Source: an uncultured Pseudomonadota bacterium
GTDB taxonomy: Bacteria; Pseudomonadota; Gammaproteobacteria; Burkholderiales; SG8-39
Length of the DNA: 9,999 nucleotides
NCBI GenBank assembly: GCA_903895005.1
Contig: CAITSH010000372.1
Span: forward strand, 1 to 9,999
Direction: 5' to 3'
Position numbers and translations under genes: made by a program. The notes under the pieces were generated by a model that had not been told where the DNA came from, did not search any database, and saw nothing but the letters and a program-made list of their open reading frames with translations. This document shows, piece by piece, positions 1-8,802 of the stretch; within the stretch, counting starts at the first letter, position 1; each line of letters starts with the position of its first letter.

Positions 1-324
1 CGCAAGCTGATCCGCATCACCATCGGCAAGTCCTTCGAGGTACTGGACGCGGCCGACGGCGCGACCGCGCTGCAGATCGTGCGCAACCACCGGCCGAACG
101 TGGTCGTGCTCGACATCATGATGCCGGGCGAACTCGACGGCCTGAAGGTGCTTGAGGCGATCCGCGCCGACGCCAGCCTCGAGGCGGTCAAGGTCATCCT
201 GGTCACCGCGCGCGGGCAGGCCTCGGACTACGATGCGGGCATGAGCCGCGGCGCTTCGGCGTACATCATCAAGCCTTTCAGCCCGGTGCAGCTGGTCAAT
301 ATCATCAAGGACCTGGTGAATTGA
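1..324 (+). CDS. Response regulator receiver (REC) domain protein, 5' end outside window
   Basis: This is the C-terminal 107 residues of a CheY-like receiver domain, open from base 1, so the true start lies upstream. The phospho-acceptor is Asp at window residue 38 (VVLDIMMPG). The conserved Thr is residue 69 (ILVTARG) and the conserved Lys is residue 91 (IIKPF). The first beta strand and its acidic pair are missing because of the window edge. The protein stops about 16 residues after the KPF motif, so nothing follows the REC domain. It may be a single-domain regulator (a phosphate shuttle or sink), or an upstream domain may lie outside the window. A GTG at 79 is inside the domain and is not a credible start. 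Its stop overlaps the TTG start of the PAS gene by 4 bases, so the two are probably co-translated. It could accept phosphate from the CHASE kinase, which has no receiver of its own; that pairing is a guess. Confidence 0.93.
   Translation, partial: RKLIRITIGKSFEVLDAADGATALQIVRNHRPNVVVLDIMMPGELDGLKVLEAIRADASLEAVKVILVTARGQASDYDAGMSRGASAYIIKPFSPVQLVNIIKDLVN
307..311 (+). promoter_or_regulatory. Ribosome binding site supporting the TTG start at 321
   Basis: AAGGA lies 9 bases before the TTG at 321, inside the end of the receiver gene. This favours the unusual TTG as the real start of the double-PAS protein. The start overlaps the upstream stop as TTGA, which allows translational coupling. Confidence 0.6.
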
Positions 325-1316
325 CTGAGTCTTTCCATGATGCCCAGCAAGCCGGCGGCCAGACATTGAGGCTGCCCGGCAGCTCGGCCAACGCGGCGCT
401 GCATGATCAGCTCTATCGCTACGCCGAGGATTTTCGCGTGCTGTTCGACAGCCACCTCGAGCTGGGCGAGCGGTATGTCGCGTTGCGCCAATCCCTGGAC
501 AGCGTCATGCAAGAGCGCGGCGCGATCGACGCGCTGATGCAATCCACCGGCATCATGCAACTGGTCACCGACCCGGCCGGCGTGATTTTGCTGCAAAACA
601 AGGGGGCCGCGGCGATCGCCCCGGCGTTGCGCCGGCCCGGTGTCGCGCTGCGCAGCCTTGTCGAGCCTTCGAACCATGGCTACCTCGACCTGATGCTCGA
701 GCGGCTTGCCCATGGCGGAGAGCCGCTGCGGCAGCGGGTCGAAATGCTTTTTATCAATCAGGCGGACCCGAATGGCGTGCTGATCACCGAGGTCAGCACG
801 CACCCGCTGCGCGCCAACGGGGAACTGCGCGGCATTTACTGGGCCGTTCGCGACATCACTAGTGAGCGCGAGACCCTGTTCGAGTCGCAGCTGTACGCGC
901 TCGCATTCAGCAACGCCCTCGAGGGCATCATGATCACCGACGTCACCGGCGCGATCCTGTCTGTCAATCCTGCGTTCACGCGCATCACCGGCTACAGCGC
1001 CGCGGAGGTCATCGGCAAAAACCCGCGCATCCTCAAGTCGGGTGTCCAGGACCAGGCCTTCTACCAGTCGATGTGGCAAACCCTCGCCGCCGACGGGCAG
1101 TGGCGCGGCCAGGTCTCCAACCGCAAGAAAAACGGCGAGATCTACACCGAGTGGCTGTCCCTGTGCAGCTCGAAAGACCGCTTTGGCGAGGTGCTCAGTT
1201 ATATCGCCGTTTTCCATGACATGACGCGCCTGCTTGAAGCACAGGCGCAACTCGCCCGCCTGGGTGCGGACGCGCCCGCAGCGCCGGCCTCGGCGCCCGG
1301 CACGGCCTCCGGCTGA
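321..1316 (+). CDS. Tandem PAS-domain sensor protein without an output domain
   Basis: This 331-residue protein has no membrane segment or signal peptide and is presumably cytoplasmic. Residues about 25-68 look helical and may form a coiled coil. PAS domain A spans about 70-182, with a weak core and a PAC-like end (WAVRDITSE). PAS domain B spans about 190-304 and is typical: ITDVTGAILSVNPAFTRITGYS near the N-terminal side, then a PAC-like KKNGEIYTEW segment ending in HDMTRLLEAQAQL. In related signalling proteins this ending normally leads into a GGDEF or kinase domain. Here it is followed only by an Ala/Pro-rich tail of about 20 residues and a stop. PAS domains bind small ligands or cofactors such as haem or flavin, but no ligand can be assigned here. 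The TTG start at 321 is chosen for its upstream AAGGA and the 4-base overlap; another in-frame TTG lies at 366. It probably modulates a neighbouring receiver or kinase by dimerisation. That role is inferred. Confidence 0.85.
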   Translation: MTESFHDAQQAGGQTLRLPGSSANAALHDQLYRYAEDFRVLFDSHLELGERYVALRQSLDSVMQERGAIDALMQSTGIMQLVTDPAGVILLQNKGAAAIAPALRRPGVALRSLVEPSNHGYLDLMLERLAHGGEPLRQRVEMLFINQADPNGVLITEVSTHPLRANGELRGIYWAVRDITSERETLFESQLYALAFSNALEGIMITDVTGAILSVNPAFTRITGYSAAEVIGKNPRILKSGVQDQAFYQSMWQTLAADGQWRGQVSNRKKNGEIYTEWLSLCSSKDRFGEVLSYIAVFHDMTRLLEAQAQLARLGADAPAAPASAPGTASG

Positions 1317-1349
1317 CTGCGTTGTCGCGCCGACCGCCTATCCCATTCC
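1317..1349 (+). other. Short intergenic gap inside the operon
   Basis: These 33 bases are the only spacer between genes in the window. No Shine-Dalgarno-like purine run precedes the ATG at 1350, and I see no hairpin or convincing promoter. The gap is short enough for read-through transcription. Confidence 0.5.
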
Positions 1350-3563
1350 ATGGACATCGTAAAAAACAACCGTAGTGCCGTAAAAGCACGGTGGCTGGCC
1401 GGCGCGGTTTTCGCCCTCGGCATGTTGCTCAGCGTTTTTGCCGCCGCCCTGGTCAAGCACGATATCGAGGCCAAGGCGCTGCGCCAGTTCGCCGTCAACT
1501 TCGACCGTATCGCGGCAAAAGTCGGGGAGCGCCTGGGCACCTATTCCCTGACCTTGCGCGCCGGCGCCGGCCTGTTCGCCGCTTCGGGCACGGTGGACCG
1601 GCAGATGTGGCGCAACTTCGTGCGCGAACTGTCGATCGAGTCCGCCCTCCCCGGTTTGCAAGGCCTCGGCTATGCGCAGCGCATCGCACCAGGCGGGCTC
1701 GATGCGCATATCGCCGGCGTGCGCAGCCAGGGCTATCCGGGCTACGCCGTCCGCCCGGCCGGCGAGCGCGAGGTGACGACAGCCATTGTTTTTATCGAGC
1801 CCTTTCTCGCACGCAACCTGCGCGCCTTCGGCTTTGACATGTACTCGGAACCGGTGCGCCGCGACGCCATGATCAGGGCCCGTGACAGCGGCGAGGCGGC
1901 CCTTTCCGGGCGGGTCGAACTGGTGCAGGAAACAGGCCGGGACGTGCAGTCCGGCGTGCTGATGTATCTGCCGGTCTACCGTCGTGGCGCCGGCGACGCA
2001 CCGCCTGAAACCCTCGAAGAGCGGCGCGCCGCCCTGTCCGGCTGGGTCTATGGCGCCTACCGCATGGGCGACCTGATGCGCGGCCTGATGATGGGCGGCG
2101 GCATGTCGGCGGCAGAATTGTCCGGACTGCGTATCTACGATGGCGCGAAGGCCGCGCCCGAAACCCTGATGTTTGGCGTGGCGCCGGCGCCGGTCGAGGC
2201 GAAAACCGTCCTGTCGACCTTGACGCGCACCGTCCAGGTTTCCGGACGTACCTGGACGCTGGCATTCGATCCGGCGGCGGCCGAATCGGCCTTGAGTTAT
2301 GCGCCGGCGTGGGCCACCCTCATCACCGGCATCGTGCTCAATATCCTGTTGCTGGGTTTTGTTTCCTCAGTGCGCGGTGGGCGCAGCAGGGCGATGGCCA
2401 TTGGCGCCGCGCTGTTTGAACAAAGCCGTGACCGCGCCGAACAGACCGAGGCCGTGTTCGAACTGAGCGTCGCCGGCCTGGTTTCCTTTGACATGGCAAG
2501 GCGGGTCAAATTGTCGAACCCGGCATTCACCGCACAGACCGGGCTTTCGGCCGAAAGTATCGCCGGGCTTGATGAAGCGGCGTTCTCGAGCAGGCTGGCG
2601 CAGCAATGCCTGCCGGGCGCGCGTTTTGCCGGCATTGCGGCGCTGCGAAAGCGCTCCGAGGAGGCGCCGGACGGGGACGGCACCAAGGTCGTGGACCCGA
2701 ATGAGCTGATAGAAATCGCCGGGCCCTCCGGTGCCCTGCTGCAGGTGCGGCTGCGCGAGGCCCCTGCGCGCGGGGTGTCGCAGATCGTGCATATTCGCGA
2801 TGTCACCCGCGAAATGGAAATCGACCGTCTTAAAAGCGAGTTCCTTTCAACCGCCGCCCATGAGCTGCGCACGCCGATGGCAAGTATTTTCGGATTTTCC
2901 GAATTGCTGCTGGCTGACGGTTTCAGCCCCGAAGAACAAGCCGATTTCGCGCAGACCATACACCGCAACGCCAAGCTGATGACATCGCTCATCAACGAAC
3001 TGCTCGACCTGGCGCGGATCGAGGCCCGGCGAGGCAAGGACTTTAAATTCGCGCCGCTGCAATTGCAGGATTGGGTGCGGCGCGTCGTGCACGATCACAA
3101 GCCGCCGGAAGGGCGCCAGGGGCCGCTGCTTGATCTACCGGAAACACCGCTGTGGCTGAACGCCGATCCGTCAAAAATGGAGCAGGCGCTGGGCAACGTC
3201 ATTTCCAACGCCTACAAATACTCGCCCGGTGGCGGCGAGGTGCGCATCAGCATTACGGCGGCCCGGGAGGACAGGGCGGCCGATGCCGGCAAGATAGGCA
3301 TTTGCGTCAGCGACCAGGGCATAGGCATGACCGCGCAGCAGGTATCGCGCGCCTGTGAGCGGTTTTATCGCGCGGATACGTCGGGAAAAATTCCCGGCAC
3401 CGGACTGGGCATGAGTATCGTGAGCGAGATTGTCGGACTGCATGGCGGCCGCGTCGCCATCTCCAGCGCGCCCGGCGTCGGTACGGCGGTGACGCTGTGG
3501 CTGCCCACCATCATCGCGACCCCGGCCGGTGAATCCGGCGGTCCAGAACAGGCATTGCAATGA
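1350..3563 (+). CDS. CHASE-PAS sensor histidine kinase (membrane)
   Basis: This 737-residue kinase is a classical, non-hybrid type. A basic N-terminus leads into TM1 at about residues 15-35. A periplasmic CHASE domain covers about 80-265, recognised from GLGYAQRI (near 105), the [14 protein letters not shown] block (from 161) and the [11 protein letters not shown] block. CHASE domains sense small extracellular ligands; the ligand here is unknown. TM2 is at about 318-340, followed by a divergent PAS domain at about 366-485. The HisKA domain has its phospho-accepting His at 504 (AAHELRTP). The HATPase carries N-box Asn620 (VISNAYKY), G1 Asp655 (DQGIGM) and the G2 loop at 683-688 (GTGLGM), so all catalytic boxes look intact. 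There is no receiver, so phosphate must pass to a separate protein, for example the single REC at the window start or the REC-EAL protein. The ATG at 1350 places TM1 correctly but has no clear ribosome site. The stop overlaps the next start as ATGA. Confidence 0.95.
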   Translation: MDIVKNNRSAVKARWLAGAVFALGMLLSVFAAALVKHDIEAKALRQFAVNFDRIAAKVGERLGTYSLTLRAGAGLFAASGTVDRQMWRNFVRELSIESALPGLQGLGYAQRIAPGGLDAHIAGVRSQGYPGYAVRPAGEREVTTAIVFIEPFLARNLRAFGFDMYSEPVRRDAMIRARDSGEAALSGRVELVQETGRDVQSGVLMYLPVYRRGAGDAPPETLEERRAALSGWVYGAYRMGDLMRGLMMGGGMSAAELSGLRIYDGAKAAPETLMFGVAPAPVEAKTVLSTLTRTVQVSGRTWTLAFDPAAAESALSYAPAWATLITGIVLNILLLGFVSSVRGGRSRAMAIGAALFEQSRDRAEQTEAVFELSVAGLVSFDMARRVKLSNPAFTAQTGLSAESIAGLDEAAFSSRLAQQCLPGARFAGIAALRKRSEEAPDGDGTKVVDPNELIEIAGPSGALLQVRLREAPARGVSQIVHIRDVTREMEIDRLKSEFLSTAAHELRTPMASIFGFSELLLADGFSPEEQADFAQTIHRNAKLMTSLINELLDLARIEARRGKDFKFAPLQLQDWVRRVVHDHKPPEGRQGPLLDLPETPLWLNADPSKMEQALGNVISNAYKYSPGGGEVRISITAAREDRAADAGKIGICVSDQGIGMTAQQVSRACERFYRADTSGKIPGTGLGMSIVSEIVGLHGGRVAISSAPGVGTAVTLWLPTIIATPAGESGGPEQALQ

Positions 3564-6500
3564 ACGGTCCCGAATCGAACGCCGACATGCCGCAGCCGGA
3601 CGTCCGCGCCCCGGTGAAGGCGCAGTTTTTCCGGCGGTTCGTGCAGATCTACTTTGGTACGCTGCTGATCATCGGCCTGGTTGGATTTGCAGCCTACGAG
3701 GTGAGCAACGACCTGATCGTCGGTAGCGGCGCGCGCACCGTGCATGCCATTTCCGAAATCAAGGCGCATAAAATTGAAAAATGGGCGGCCGAGCGCGCCG
3801 CCGACGCGCGCGTGGTGCTCGCCAGCAACCCGGCCCTGCGGCGCCTGGTTTCCGAAGCGCGGCAGTCTTCCCAGAGCGCCGAAGCGACCGAACTCGCAGA
3901 GTGGCTGGACAGGGTGCGCGAGGGCTACGGCTATCGCCGTGTCAGCCTCGTTGACCATGACTCCGGGGTACTGATGCAAACCGGCGGCGCGCGTATTCTG
4001 GCGGTCAAGGAAGAGCAGGCGCTTTACCAGCGCGTGTGTGGCGCCGATGCGGGCAAGGGCATGGACTCGGTCGATGTCTTTGACGTCGAAGATCCCGGCG
4101 TGTATTTCCGCATTATCGCCGTGTGCATTTACCCGCTTGCACGCGATGCCGGCAAAAGCGCGTTGATGCTGACGCTGACCACGTCGTTTGACAATCCTTT
4201 TTTCGTCGAGACGATGGACTGGCCCGGCGATGAAAAAAGGGGCGAAATCGTGCTGCTCAGGGAGCAGCCGAACGCCTATACCTTCCTCAGTTCAAACGGA
4301 AAACCCGGCGGCTTGAGCGCCGTGCGCGTGCCGTACTCTGTGCATCTGCCGCCGCTTTTTCCGCCCACCGCGATCAACCTGGGAGGCGGCAATTACATCG
4401 CCACCGACCATCGTGGCGTGGAAATGGTTGGCACGGTGCATAAGGTCATCGGTTTCCCCTGGGCGGTCGTCGCACAGTTGCCCAAGCAGACGCTGCTCGA
4501 GGAACACCGCACCCTCGTTGTGCTGTTCGGTGTCGTGTCGGCGTTCGGCGGCTTGTTGAGCGGCCTGCTGCTGTACCTGCTGTTTCGCGCCCAGGCGCGG
4601 CGCGGCGATCTGCTGGTGCAAAAAAATATCGAACTGGACCGCTTGAGGGTGCACGCCGAGGAGGTGTCGCGGGCGACGAACGTGTTCCTGGCCAATACGA
4701 GCCACGAGATCCGCACGCCGCTCAACGCCATTGTCGGTGCGGCGTACCTGCTGTCGGAGCGCCCGGGGCAGGACGCCTGGGGCCGCGGCAAGCTGGGGCT
4801 GATAGGCGACGCCGCGCGCCACCTGCTGGCGATCATCAACGACATTCTCGATGTGTCGCGCATCGAGTCGGGCAAGATCACGCTCGAGCAGATCGATTTC
4901 GAGCTCGAGCACGTGCTGGTGCACAACGTGTTCAACCTGGTGGCTGCGCAGGCGCGCAAAAAGGGGCTGGAGCTCGTCTGCGACATCGATGCGGCGCTGA
5001 CCGTGCCGTTGCGTGGCGACCCGGTGCGCCTGGCGCAGGTGGTGCTCAATTACCTTGGCAACGCGATCAAGTTCACCGAGCACGGGCGCATCGTGGTGCG
5101 TGCGCGGCTGGAGCAGGAAGGGCCCGCGGGGCTGCTGGTGCGCCTTGAGGTCAGCGACACCGGAGTCGGGCTGAGCCGAGAGCAACGCGAGCGGGTGTTT
5201 GATGCGTTCGAGCAGGCGGACGGTTCGACCACGCGCAAATACGGCGGATCGGGGCTGGGGCTTGCGATCAACCGGCACCTGGCGCGGCTGATGGACGGCA
5301 ATGTCGGCGTCGACAGCGCCCCCGGGGTGGGCAGCCGGTTCTGGATCACGGCGCGCCTGCAAAAAGGCGCGGCGGACCTGCAAAAAGAGCGCGCGAGCCT
5401 CGAGCTTGAACCTGGCGCTGGGCTGGGCCTGAGGGGCAGCCGGGCGCTGGTGGTGGACGACCTGCCCGATGCGCGCATGGTGCACGTGGGCATGCTCGAG
5501 GCGATGGGCATGCAGGTGCAGGGCGTCGACTCGGGAGAGAAGGCGCTGCAGGTGATCGAGGAGGCGGACGGCAGGCAGGAACCCTTCGGGTTGGTGTTGC
5601 TTGACTGGCGCATGCCCGGGCTCGATGGATTGCAGACGGCGTCGCGGCTCAAGGCGCTGGCGCTTGGCCGGCGGCCGCTGGTGCTGATGGTCAGCGCCTA
5701 CGACGAGCCGGAGTTCCGGGAAAGGGCGCGCGACGAGGGCGCCGCCGGGGTGCTGGCCAAACCGGTCATGCCCGCGGCGCTGCAAGCGACATTGCAGGAG
5801 CTCGTCGCGCCTTCCGGCGTGGCGGCAAGAGAGAAGGCTGAAAGCCGGCCGCTTGAAAGCGCGGATGGAGAACGCAATTCGCTGCAGGCGGTGTGCGCCG
5901 GCGCGAGGCTGCTGATCGTCGAGGACAACCCGGTCAATCGCGAGGTGCTGGTCGACTTGTTGGGGGACCTGGGGCTGCAGATCGAGACGGCGGAAAACGG
6001 CCTGCTGGGCCTGGAGCGCGCCACGCGGGAGCGCTTTGACCTGGTGCTGATGGACATGCAAATGCCCAAGATGGACGGCCTCGAGGCGACGCGCCGGATC
6101 AGAGCGCTGCCCGAATGGGGCGCAGTCCCGATCCTGGCGATGACGGCCAACGCCTTTGCCGAAGACCGCGCCTCTTGCCTTGCTGCCGGGATGAACGATC
6201 ACCTGGCCAAGCCGGTGGATCCGGTGGTGCTGTACAAGGCGCTGCGCACCTGGTTTGGCCGCACGCGCGATGTGCCCATGCCGCCGCCCGCCGCCGGTAA
6301 CCCTGCAGGTGGCACCCTACTGAAGCCCGTATCCAGCGCCCCGACTCCGGACGGCGCAGCCGAGGCGGCTTGCATCGACTTGCAAGTCCTCGCGCGCATG
6401 ACCAATAACAAGCCCGAGGTGATGAGACGGGTGTTCCATCAGGTGCTGTCGCATCACAAGCATGACAGGCAACAGCTGCAGTCGATGATCCTCGCCAAGG

Positions 6501-7027
6501 ATTGGGATGGCGCCTTTCGTATTGCACACGGCCTCAAAGGCATGGGCGGGCAGATCGGCGCGCTGAAGCTGCACGAGGCGGCGCTTGACGCCGAGCAGTT
6601 CTGGCGGCGCGGTAACGCCGCGCCGCAGGAGGTCGCCGCCAACCTGTCAGCCTTGCTCGGTGAGGTGCTGGCCGAGGTGGCGCGGCTGCTGGAAAACGTT
6701 CCCGGCGCGACTGAAGCGACGCCACCCGGGGCCGGTGGCGAAAACCAGGCCGAAACGCCCGCTTCAAGCCGCGGCGCCGATGCGCTGGCGCCAGTGAATG
6801 CCGATGCGTTGCGCCTCGCCGTGCTGTTGGACGGGCAACTCGAACGCGCCGATGGCGCGGCCATCCAGACGGCGGAGGCGCTCATGGCCGCCATGGGGCC
6901 GCGCGTGCCGGACGGTGCGCTCGTCCCGCTGCGCGGGGTGCTCGAATGTGTCGAGCGCTTTGATTTCGAGGCGGCAAAAGAACAACTCGGGCCGTTGATG
7001 GCCCTTATCAAGGGAAAGCCGCAATGA
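3560..7027 (+). CDS. Hybrid histidine kinase: Cache-type sensor, HisKA, HATPase, REC, REC, HPt
   Basis: This 1155-residue membrane protein carries a complete phosphorelay. TM1 is at about 27-46. A periplasmic region at about 47-317 has the [16 protein letters not shown] helix and a PWAVVAQLP ending typical of double-Cache sensors. TM2 is at about 319-342. HisKA has His382 (NTSHEIRTP). The HATPase has Asn501 (YLGNAIKF), Asp533 (DTGVGL) and the G2 loop around 563-567 (GSGLGL). REC1 spans about 628-750 with Asp682 and Lys734; REC2 spans about 782-900 with Asp832 and Lys884. HPt spans about 935-1040 with His990 (AHGLKGMGG). All phosphotransfer residues are present, as in BarA/ArcB-type kinases, but with two receivers. 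A linker and a roughly 85-residue helical tail follow, with no recognised function and no phosphotransfer His motif. The ATG overlaps the upstream stop by 4 bases with only a weak AGG 7 bases before it. The next gene, REC-EAL, is the obvious candidate to receive phosphate from His990. From residue 370 its DNA is identical to that of the last gene in the window. Confidence 0.96.
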   Translation: MNGPESNADMPQPDVRAPVKAQFFRRFVQIYFGTLLIIGLVGFAAYEVSNDLIVGSGARTVHAISEIKAHKIEKWAAERAADARVVLASNPALRRLVSEARQSSQSAEATELAEWLDRVREGYGYRRVSLVDHDSGVLMQTGGARILAVKEEQALYQRVCGADAGKGMDSVDVFDVEDPGVYFRIIAVCIYPLARDAGKSALMLTLTTSFDNPFFVETMDWPGDEKRGEIVLLREQPNAYTFLSSNGKPGGLSAVRVPYSVHLPPLFPPTAINLGGGNYIATDHRGVEMVGTVHKVIGFPWAVVAQLPKQTLLEEHRTLVVLFGVVSAFGGLLSGLLLYLLFRAQARRGDLLVQKNIELDRLRVHAEEVSRATNVFLANTSHEIRTPLNAIVGAAYLLSERPGQDAWGRGKLGLIGDAARHLLAIINDILDVSRIESGKITLEQIDFELEHVLVHNVFNLVAAQARKKGLELVCDIDAALTVPLRGDPVRLAQVVLNYLGNAIKFTEHGRIVVRARLEQEGPAGLLVRLEVSDTGVGLSREQRERVFDAFEQADGSTTRKYGGSGLGLAINRHLARLMDGNVGVDSAPGVGSRFWITARLQKGAADLQKERASLELEPGAGLGLRGSRALVVDDLPDARMVHVGMLEAMGMQVQGVDSGEKALQVIEEADGRQEPFGLVLLDWRMPGLDGLQTASRLKALALGRRPLVLMVSAYDEPEFRERARDEGAAGVLAKPVMPAALQATLQELVAPSGVAAREKAESRPLESADGERNSLQAVCAGARLLIVEDNPVNREVLVDLLGDLGLQIETAENGLLGLERATRERFDLVLMDMQMPKMDGLEATRRIRALPEWGAVPILAMTANAFAEDRASCLAAGMNDHLAKPVDPVVLYKALRTWFGRTRDVPMPPPAAGNPAGGTLLKPVSSAPTPDGAAEAACIDLQVLARMTNNKPEVMRRVFHQVLSHHKHDRQQLQSMILAKDWDGAFRIAHGLKGMGGQIGALKLHEAALDAEQFWRRGNAAPQEVAANLSALLGEVLAEVARLLENVPGATEATPPGAGGENQAETPASSRGADALAPVNADALRLAVLLDGQLERADGAAIQTAEALMAAMGPRVPDGALVPLRGVLECVERFDFEAAKEQLGPLMALIKGKPQ
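4665..4787 (+). repeat. 123-bp perfect direct repeat, copy 1 (HisKA region)
   Basis: Every base from 4665 to 4787 matches 9877-9999, an offset of 5212, including all third codon positions. It encodes the segment from Ser370 through the H-box of the hybrid kinase. Upstream of 4665 the two sequences are unrelated. The right end cannot be determined because copy 2 is cut by the window. Confidence 0.97.
7010..7015 (+). promoter_or_regulatory. Ribosome binding site of the REC-GGDEF-EAL gene
   Basis: AAGGGA ends 8 bases before the ATG at 7024 and lies within the last codons of the hybrid kinase. It is one of the clearest Shine-Dalgarno matches in the window and supports the ATGA-overlap start. It suggests the phosphodiesterase can be initiated efficiently in its own right as well as by coupling. 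Confidence 0.65.
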
Positions 7028-8802
7028 GTAATCTGATGATTTCCGACAAGGCGGACGTATTGCTGCTTGACGACCAGCCCGAGAACCTGCACCTGCTCGT
7101 CAGCCTGTTGATCGGCGAATTCCAGGTCCACCCCTTCACCGACCCGGCGCAGTTCGCCGCGTACATCACCGGTGGCAAACCGGTCGACCTGATCCTGCTC
7201 GATGTGGTCATGCCCGGGCGCGACGGCTACGAGATCTGCGCCTGGCTGCGCACCATCAGCGCGCTCGAGCACGTGCCGATCATTTTCCTGACCTCGTTGA
7301 ACGGTGTTGAAGACGAGCGCAAGGGCCTTGCGCTGGGCGCCAACGACTACATTGGCAAACCGTTCTCTCCGCCCATTGTGCTGTCGCGCGTGCGCCACCA
7401 TGTCGATCTTGGCCGCAGCCTGCGCATCATTGCCGACCAGAACGACAATCTCGACGAGAAGGTGCGCGAACGCACCGCCGACCTGCAATTCCAGGCCTTT
7501 CACGACAGGCTCACACGCCTGCGCAACCGCAGGCGGCTCGAAGAGACCCTCGCCGAGGCGCTGGCGCGCGGGCAGTCGGGCGCGGTGATCCTGCTGCAAC
7601 TGGAGCGCCTGCAGACGGTGGTCGATTCCCTGGGGTACGCATTCGCCGACAGGGTGCTGGTTGCCCTGGCAGAGCGTCTGGAAAGCCTCGCGGGCGACGC
7701 CCTCCCGGCCTGCACCATGTATCGGTTTGAGGGGGCGTTGTTCGCCGTGCTGATTCCCGAGATCGGGCACGCCGCGCAGCCCGCCGCCCTTGCCGCGCGC
7801 ATTGCCGAGGAGATGCAAAAGTCCCTGTTCGTCGATGGGCGCGAAATGTTTTTTACCTTCACCGCCGGCATCGCGCATTTTCCCGAAGACGGGGCCGTCG
7901 GCGGCGATGTGCTGCGCAACGCCGACACCGCGCTGCAAAACGCAAAACGGGCCGGCGCCACGGCGGCGGTGCGCTACGAGGCGCAAATGAGCGCCAAGCT
8001 GCTTGACCGGCTGGAGCTCGAGCACCAGCTGCGCCATGCGGCGGAGCGCGGGGAGCTTGAGCTGCACTACCAGCCGCAGCTCGAGATCGGCGGCGGGCGC
8101 ATGATCGGCGTGGAGGCGCTGGTGCGCTGGCGTCATCCGGTCAGGGGCATGATCTCGCCGGCCGAGTTCATTCCGCTCGCAGAGGAAACCGGCGCCATCC
8201 ATGAAATCGGCCTGTGGGTCCTGGGGACCGCCTGCGCCCAGAACCGGCAATGGCAGGAGGAGGGTTTCCCGCCCATGGTCATGGCGGTCAACCTGTCACC
8301 GCGCCAGTTTCTCTCCCCCGACCTGCCCGGACAGGTGAAAAGCGTGCTGCACCTCACCGGACTGGCGCCGCAATGGCTTGAACTGGAAATCACCGAAGGG
8401 GCGGTGATGCTTGATGTCGAGGCGGCGATCGGCACGATGGTCGCCTTCAAGGCGATCGGCGCCGCCCTCTCGATAGACGATTTTGGCACCGGCTTCTCCT
8501 CGCTCGCCTATCTGGCGCGTTTTCCGATAGACAAGCTGAAGGTCGACCAGTCCTTTGTGCGCAAGCTCGATCGCAGCGAGCGGGACTGCGCCATCGTGCG
8601 CGCCATCATTGCGCTCGGCCAGGCGCTCGGTCTCACCGTCATCGCCGAGGGTGTGGAGACCGAGGCGCAGCGCGCGATACTGGCCGGATTTGGTTGCGAC
8701 GAATGTCAGGGTTATCTGTTTAGCCGACCCAGGCCGCCGGCCGAACTGCGTGCCCTCCTGGAGGCACAAAAGAACGTACTCAACGAGATGGAGGCCGGAT
8801 GA
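7024..8802 (+). CDS. Response regulator with degenerate GGDEF and intact EAL (c-di-GMP phosphodiesterase)
   Basis: This 592-residue cytoplasmic protein is probably the operon's effector. The N-terminal REC domain (about 11-125) has Asp60 (LLDVVMPG) and Lys112 (IGKPF). A helical linker leads to a GGDEF-family domain at about 160-315. There the signature is replaced by EGALF at 236-240, the usual DxLTGLxNR start reads [10 protein letters not shown], and no RxxD inhibitory site precedes it. Diguanylate cyclase activity is therefore very unlikely. The EAL domain (about 335-580) keeps the key elements: EAL at 364-366, Asn423 (NLSPRQF), Glu455 (LEITEG), Asp485-Asp486 (DDFGTGFSS), Lys506 (KLKVDQSF), Glu542 (IAEGVET) and a QGYLFSRP end. 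It should hydrolyse c-di-GMP to pGpG. In family members the inactive GGDEF domain can bind GTP and activate the EAL domain; that is possible here but not shown. REC phosphorylation by the neighbouring kinases is the likely control. Start and stop both form ATGA overlaps. Confidence 0.95.
   Translation: MSNLMISDKADVLLLDDQPENLHLLVSLLIGEFQVHPFTDPAQFAAYITGGKPVDLILLDVVMPGRDGYEICAWLRTISALEHVPIIFLTSLNGVEDERKGLALGANDYIGKPFSPPIVLSRVRHHVDLGRSLRIIADQNDNLDEKVRERTADLQFQAFHDRLTRLRNRRRLEETLAEALARGQSGAVILLQLERLQTVVDSLGYAFADRVLVALAERLESLAGDALPACTMYRFEGALFAVLIPEIGHAAQPAALAARIAEEMQKSLFVDGREMFFTFTAGIAHFPEDGAVGGDVLRNADTALQNAKRAGATAAVRYEAQMSAKLLDRLELEHQLRHAAERGELELHYQPQLEIGGGRMIGVEALVRWRHPVRGMISPAEFIPLAEETGAIHEIGLWVLGTACAQNRQWQEEGFPPMVMAVNLSPRQFLSPDLPGQVKSVLHLTGLAPQWLELEITEGAVMLDVEAAIGTMVAFKAIGAALSIDDFGTGFSSLAYLARFPIDKLKVDQSFVRKLDRSERDCAIVRAIIALGQALGLTVIAEGVETEAQRAILAGFGCDECQGYLFSRPRPPAELRALLEAQKNVLNEMEAG
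8790..8794 (+). promoter_or_regulatory. Ribosome binding site of the last kinase gene
   Basis: GGAGG sits 4 bases before the ATG at 8799 and 10 bases before a second in-frame ATG at 8805. The spacing is slightly short for the first and slightly long for the second, so either codon could be the real start. The two proteins differ by only two residues. Confidence 0.6.

Noticed and set aside
228..1250. A 340-residue minus-strand open frame opposite the double-PAS gene
   Set aside because: The plus strand has recognisable PAS domains and a ribosome site; the reverse frame has none.
2180..2191. Perfect palindrome GGCGCCGGCGCC
   Set aside because: It lies within the periplasmic coding region of the CHASE kinase (Ala-Pro repeat codons) and is expected by chance in GC-rich DNA; there is no T-run or gene end nearby to make it a terminator.
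4292..6202. A 636-residue open frame on the minus strand opposite the hybrid kinase
   Set aside because: It lies antisense to well-conserved kinase and receiver domains. Its translation is rich in Arg, His, Gln and Ala with no recognisable domain, as expected from a GC-rich gene read in reverse.
6454..8250. A 598-residue open frame on the minus strand across the HPt and REC-GGDEF regions
   Set aside because: It crosses a real gene boundary antisense to conserved domains and shows no motif; it is a GC-driven shadow.
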